A stretch of DNA of 64,000 bases, taken from Halobacteriales archaeon QS_4_69_34. GTDB lineage: Archaea > Halobacteriota > Halobacteria > Halobacteriales > Halococcaceae. A program made the position numbers and the translations under genes. Of the stretch, positions 61,031-64,000 are shown piece by piece. The notes under the pieces were generated by a model, which was not told the origin of the DNA, did not search any database, and was given only the letters and a program-made list of their open reading frames with translations. The stretch is taken from the NCBI GenBank assembly GCA_003021045.1, contig PXRN01000018.1, positions 1 through 64,000 on the forward strand. Reading direction: 5' to 3'. Every line of letters begins with the position of its first letter. Position 1 is the stretch's first letter.

Positions 61031-63294
61031 CTCCCCGCTCCCGGATCGACTCCCCCGTCCTCGGGACCGCCGCTACCGTCGCTGTCCGTGGCTCCGTCGT
61101 CGCCCGTGGAGGCGGGCTCGGCGGGCTCGAAGTCGGCGAATCCCGAACCGTCGGCCTCGACGGTGGCCGTGGCCGGGTCGGACGCGGCGGGGTCCGAGTC
61201 GGGATCCTGCTCGGCGTCGGGAAGCGCCTCGGCGACGCTCGACGTGGATCGACCGCGGTACTCCCCGAGCAGTTCCTCGCCTTCCTCGAGTACCGTCGTA
61301 CACTGCTCGGCCAGCTCCGGGCCCGGGTCCGGTCGGGGCACGATCGCCTCCGTCTCGGGGTCGGTGTCGATCGAGATGCTCTCCATCATCCGGAGGTCCT
61401 CCAGGCTCTCCTGGAGCCGCTCGTCGGCGATGAGCGCCAGTATCGCCTCGGGGTCGTTGATGAACGCCTGGATCGTGGCGGCGACCTCCGTGTAGGTATT
61501 GATCCCGCGGTCGATGAGGTACGCGAGCACGAGCGTGCGCTTTTGCCGTTCGGTCCGGAGGCGCTCGTCGCTCCAGCCACGGTCGAACTTGATGTCGTCG
61601 AGCGTCGCCGAGGCCCCCGTCCGCAGGTACTCATCGGTTTCAGCCTGCCACTGGAAGACGTCCCGGACGTTGATCTCGTCGTGCTCGGAGTCGTAGTAGT
61701 TGATCTCGGTGATGGCCTTGCTCCGGCGGACCTTCTGGCCCTCGACTCTGGTCTGGGTCTGGACGCTCACGACGTCGAGTGCCGTGAACAGCGTCTTCGA
61801 GACGTTGATCGGGTCGGTCGTGAAGCGCTTGATCACCTCGCCGACGGTGTCGGCGTGAAAGGTGGTGAGGGAGGTGTGGCCCGTACTCATCACCTGAAAC
61901 AGCGTCCGTCCTTCCTCGCCGCGGATCTCGCCCATGACGATGTACTCGGGCCGCTGGCGCAGCGCGGCCTCCAGGAGGTCGAACTCGTCGACCGCGCCCG
62001 AGTCGTCGCCGGTGAATGAGGGTCTCGTGACGCTGGCGATCCAGTTGCGCTGGGGGATCTCCAGCTCGCGGGTACTCTCGATCGAGACCACCTTCGAATT
62101 GCTCGGGATGAACAGCGAGACGGCGTTGAGGCTCGTGGTCTTGCCCGAGGCCGTCCCGCCGGCAAACAGCGTCGACTTGCGGTTCTCGATACAGAGCCAC
62201 AGGAAGACCATCTCGTCCAAGCTGAAGGTGTGCCAGTTGATCAGGTCGATCGGCGTGTAGGGGACGTCCTTGAACTGCCGGATCGTGTAGTTCGTCCCGT
62301 GATCCGAGACCTCCCGGCCGAGCGTGAGCTGGGCGCGCGAGCCGTCGGGAAGGGTGGCGTCGACCTGTGGCTGGCGCTTGGAGATGCCCTTGCCCGAGCG
62401 CTGGGCGAGTTTCACGACGAACTCGTCGAGCTCGTCCTCGCCGTGACGGATGTTCGAGATGAGCTGCTCGTGGTCGGAGTGGTAGACGAACACCGGGCCG
62501 TCGTAGCCATCACAGGAGATATCCTCGACGTTGACGTCGTGTTTGATCGGATCGATGCGGTCGTAGCCGATGAAGTCACGCTTCAGCCGGTAGAGCAGCT
62601 TCTCGACCTGGTAGGCGGTGAGCATCCTGGCGTCCGCTTCGAGAACCGCGGGCTCGGGGCGGGCGGCGATCCCCTCGAGCTCGGTGCCCTCGTCGGCCTC
62701 CGTCGGCCCGTCCCGGCCGAGAGCTGTTTTCAGCCTGTCGAACAGCCCCGACTCGCCCGTGTCCGCGACCGGTCCCGCATAGAGATCGTACCGGTCCAAC
62801 AGGCGCTCGGTCTCGCGCTCGATGACGCCCGCCCGGTCGGCGTCGTCACCGCGAACGACGACCTCGTCGTCCGAGTACTTGATCGCCGCCCGGAGCTTCC
62901 CGGCGAGAAACTCCTGGAGATCGAGCTCGATCGGCGTGAGGTGGGGCTCGACGGCGTAGTACTTTCGCTCGTTTTCCATCTCGGAGTGGAAGACGACGAC
63001 GAACGCGTAGGGCTCGTTCACCCAGTAGCGCTCGACCTCCCGGAGGTGTGGCTTCTGCTCGAGTGCCACCGCCCGTTCGAGGTCGTAACGGTTGGCGATC
63101 GTCGTCCGCCCGTCGGCCGTCGTGAAAAAGGCGTCCTCGTCCAGCTCCGGGTTCGTGCGCACCGTCCGCGCGTCGACGACTGCCGCGAGGGCCCGAGCGT
63201 CCTCGCTGGCCGCTCCGATCCGGTCCGACAGCGCCTCCCGGTCCGTGTTTCTCTCGGCTCGCTCGTCGGCGCTCTCGGCAGTTCCGGAGCTCAT
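61027..63294 (-). CDS. tadA: Type II/IV secretion ATPase for pilus assembly (TadA/PilB)
   Basis: The 755-residue ATPase starts at ATG 63294 (MSSGTAESADERAERNTDRE). The N-terminal domain has VEDISCDGYDGPVFVYHSDH. The core has Walker A STLFAGGTASGKTTSLNAVS (about 373-392), an Asp box with VVSIESTRELEIPQRNWI, Walker B ALRQRPEYIVMGEIRGEEG, and the His box VMSTGHTSLTTFHADTV. A C-terminal acidic tail of about 90 residues is specific to haloarchaea. It drives pilin polymerisation. A TATA-like box 27 bp upstream gives a leaderless transcript, and a perfect palindrome lies next to it. Confidence 0.93.
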   Translation of the reverse strand: MSSGTAESADERAERNTDREALSDRIGAASEDARALAAVVDARTVRTNPELDEDAFFTTADGRTTIANRYDLERAVALEQKPHLREVERYWVNEPYAFVVVFHSEMENERKYYAVEPHLTPIELDLQEFLAGKLRAAIKYSDDEVVVRGDDADRAGVIERETERLLDRYDLYAGPVADTGESGLFDRLKTALGRDGPTEADEGTELEGIAARPEPAVLEADARMLTAYQVEKLLYRLKRDFIGYDRIDPIKHDVNVEDISCDGYDGPVFVYHSDHEQLISNIRHGEDELDEFVVKLAQRSGKGISKRQPQVDATLPDGSRAQLTLGREVSDHGTNYTIRQFKDVPYTPIDLINWHTFSLDEMVFLWLCIENRKSTLFAGGTASGKTTSLNAVSLFIPSNSKVVSIESTRELEIPQRNWIASVTRPSFTGDDSGAVDEFDLLEAALRQRPEYIVMGEIRGEEGRTLFQVMSTGHTSLTTFHADTVGEVIKRFTTDPINVSKTLFTALDVVSVQTQTRVEGQKVRRSKAITEINYYDSEHDEINVRDVFQWQAETDEYLRTGASATLDDIKFDRGWSDERLRTERQKRTLVLAYLIDRGINTYTEVAATIQAFINDPEAILALIADERLQESLEDLRMMESISIDTDPETEAIVPRPDPGPELAEQCTTVLEEGEELLGEYRGRSTSSVAEALPDAEQDPDSDPAASDPATATVEADGSGFADFEPAEPASTGDDGATDSDGSGGPEDGGVDPGAGR

Positions 63295-63610
63295 TGTGAT
63301 TACGTAGCTCTCGACAAGTAAAAAAGATTCTGCCGACATCGTTCAACGATGATGTCGGCCGAACAAATCCAAATAGTCGAAGACGGGCTGCCCGTGGATG
63401 GCCGGGACCCTTCGCTTCGGCCCGGCCAACGATGCCGAGCACACCGCCGTCCGGGTACGCACGGCTCGGCGCTGTCCGGTCCTGGCGACGACCGTCCCGC
63501 CGCCGTCTCGGCGACGCGATCCTTCTCTCCCCATCCCCACCCCGAGGCGCGAGAGCGCTCGTCCGGACGGGACGGGAACACCTTTCATCCGTCGGCGTCT
63601 CACCCCGAGC
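63295..63610. other. Divergent region between tadA and the beta-propeller gene
   Basis: About 315 bases without a gene. The left 65 bases hold the tadA promoter and palindrome (separate entry). The rest is GC-rich; a promoter for the following plus-strand gene must lie near 63575-63590 (CACCTTTCATCC) but is not clear. Confidence 0.45.
63316..63359 (-). promoter_or_regulatory. tadA promoter with a 9-bp palindrome
   Basis: On the minus strand CTTTTTTACTT (63316-63326) is centred 27 bp before ATG 63294. Just upstream GCCGACATC (63332-63340) faces GATGTCGGC (63351-63359) across ten bases, forming a perfect inverted repeat. A nested pair CATCGTT/AACGATG lies inside. The position next to the TATA box suits an operator for the pilus operon. 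Confidence 0.6.
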
Positions 63611-64000
63611 ATGGTACTTGGACCCGTACGTCGCCACCCGATCGCGGCCGGCGGCCTCCTGCTTGGGGCGGCCGTCGGCGTCAGCTCCGCGAGTGGCTCC
63701 CGGCTTGACCCCGCCGAGTGGCACCCGCCCGACCCGCCCGCGATGACGGGCGCGCTCGCGCCGAACCGCGCGCTCGCGGGCCGCGACCGCGTGGTCGCCC
63801 TCGACGGCCCCGAGGACGTCGCTTTCGACGACGAGGGCCGCCTCTACACCGGCTGCGAGGACGGGCGCGTCTACCGCACCGTCGATCCGGTCGCCGCGGG
63901 GACGGTCGACGCCGCCGTCGAGGTCTTCGCCCGCACGGAAGGGCGGCCGCTCGGCCTCACCTTCGACGGCGAGCAGCTGCTCGTCGCCGTCGCCGGCGTG
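63611..64000 (+). CDS. SMP-30/strictosidine synthase-like beta-propeller protein, cut by the window end
   Basis: ATG 63611 opens MVLGPVRRHPIAAGGLLLGA, a weak signal-like hydrophobic stretch, and 130 codons reach the window edge without a stop. After a linker the protein has LDGPEDVAFDDEGRLYTGCE and GRPLGLTFDGEQLLVAVAGV, the blade pattern of SMP-30/gluconolactonase and strictosidine-synthase-like propellers. These bind calcium and hydrolyse lactones or esters, or serve as binding proteins. About two thirds of the gene is outside the window. Confidence 0.75.
   Translation, partial: MVLGPVRRHPIAAGGLLLGAAVGVSSASGSRLDPAEWHPPDPPAMTGALAPNRALAGRDRVVALDGPEDVAFDDEGRLYTGCEDGRVYRTVDPVAAGTVDAAVEVFARTEGRPLGLTFDGEQLLVAVAGV

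Overview
The window is chromosomal DNA of a haloarchaeon (class Halobacteria). It is GC-rich almost throughout and encodes very acidic proteins. It carries archaea-only genes: rnp4 of RNase P, SDO1, trmY, and the archaeosine pair tgtA/arcS. Several genes have a TATA-like box about 27 bp before the start codon, which fits leaderless transcripts, and the archaeal pilin signature VSPVIG occurs more than once. The species cannot be fixed from the sequence.

Left part (1-14.3 kb): a truncated alpha/beta hydrolase and a badly frameshifted MscS channel, then intact housekeeping genes. These are a YhbY-like RNA-binding protein, rnp4, a GT4 glycosyltransferase, SDO1, hflX, the moaC/nnr pair, acylphosphatase, a DUF3267-like membrane peptidase and two haloarchaeal hypotheticals. 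A thiolase-like/DUF35 pair is divergent from an acyl-CoA dehydrogenase.

Middle (14.3-29.6 kb): trmY and tRNA-Pro(CGG) border a compact defence islet (15.86-18.24 kb). The islet holds a wHTH protein, a DPPY-type DNA methyltransferase, a PD-(D/E)XK nuclease candidate and a VapBC pair. A frameshifted epoxide-hydrolase-like gene, a Nudix protein, the tgtA-arcS operon, hydantoinase A/B subunits and an M3 oligopeptidase follow.

Molybdenum hydroxylase locus (29.6-41.6 kb): coxG, coxS, coxL, coxM, coxD (MoxR ATPase), coxE (VWA) and xdhC lie on the minus strand, with a damaged moeA and a mobA-like gene divergent on the plus strand. Together they encode a three-subunit Mo/FeS/FAD hydroxylase with its membrane-anchor, insertion and cofactor-maturation factors. 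CoxL carries the AYRGAGRP loop of form II enzymes, so carbon monoxide is not the assured substrate.

Right part (41.8-64 kb): a VanZ-like protein, a sequon-rich surface protein, tRNA-Lys(UUU), an M20 amidohydrolase, small haloarchaeal proteins, a siroheme nitrite/sulfite reductase, carB, and a polytopic membrane protein with a small partner. A type IV pilus locus follows on the minus strand: tadA ATPase, tadC platform protein with one apparent frameshift, a large pilin-like protein with an Ig-like domain, a pilin remnant and an intact pilin. The window ends inside a beta-propeller gene.

Broken genes recur: MscS, two hydrolases, moeA and tadC each need a frame change. Some are probably base-calling errors in GC runs; moeA appears to have lost a block of sequence. 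No CRISPR array, complete insertion sequence or rRNA was seen.
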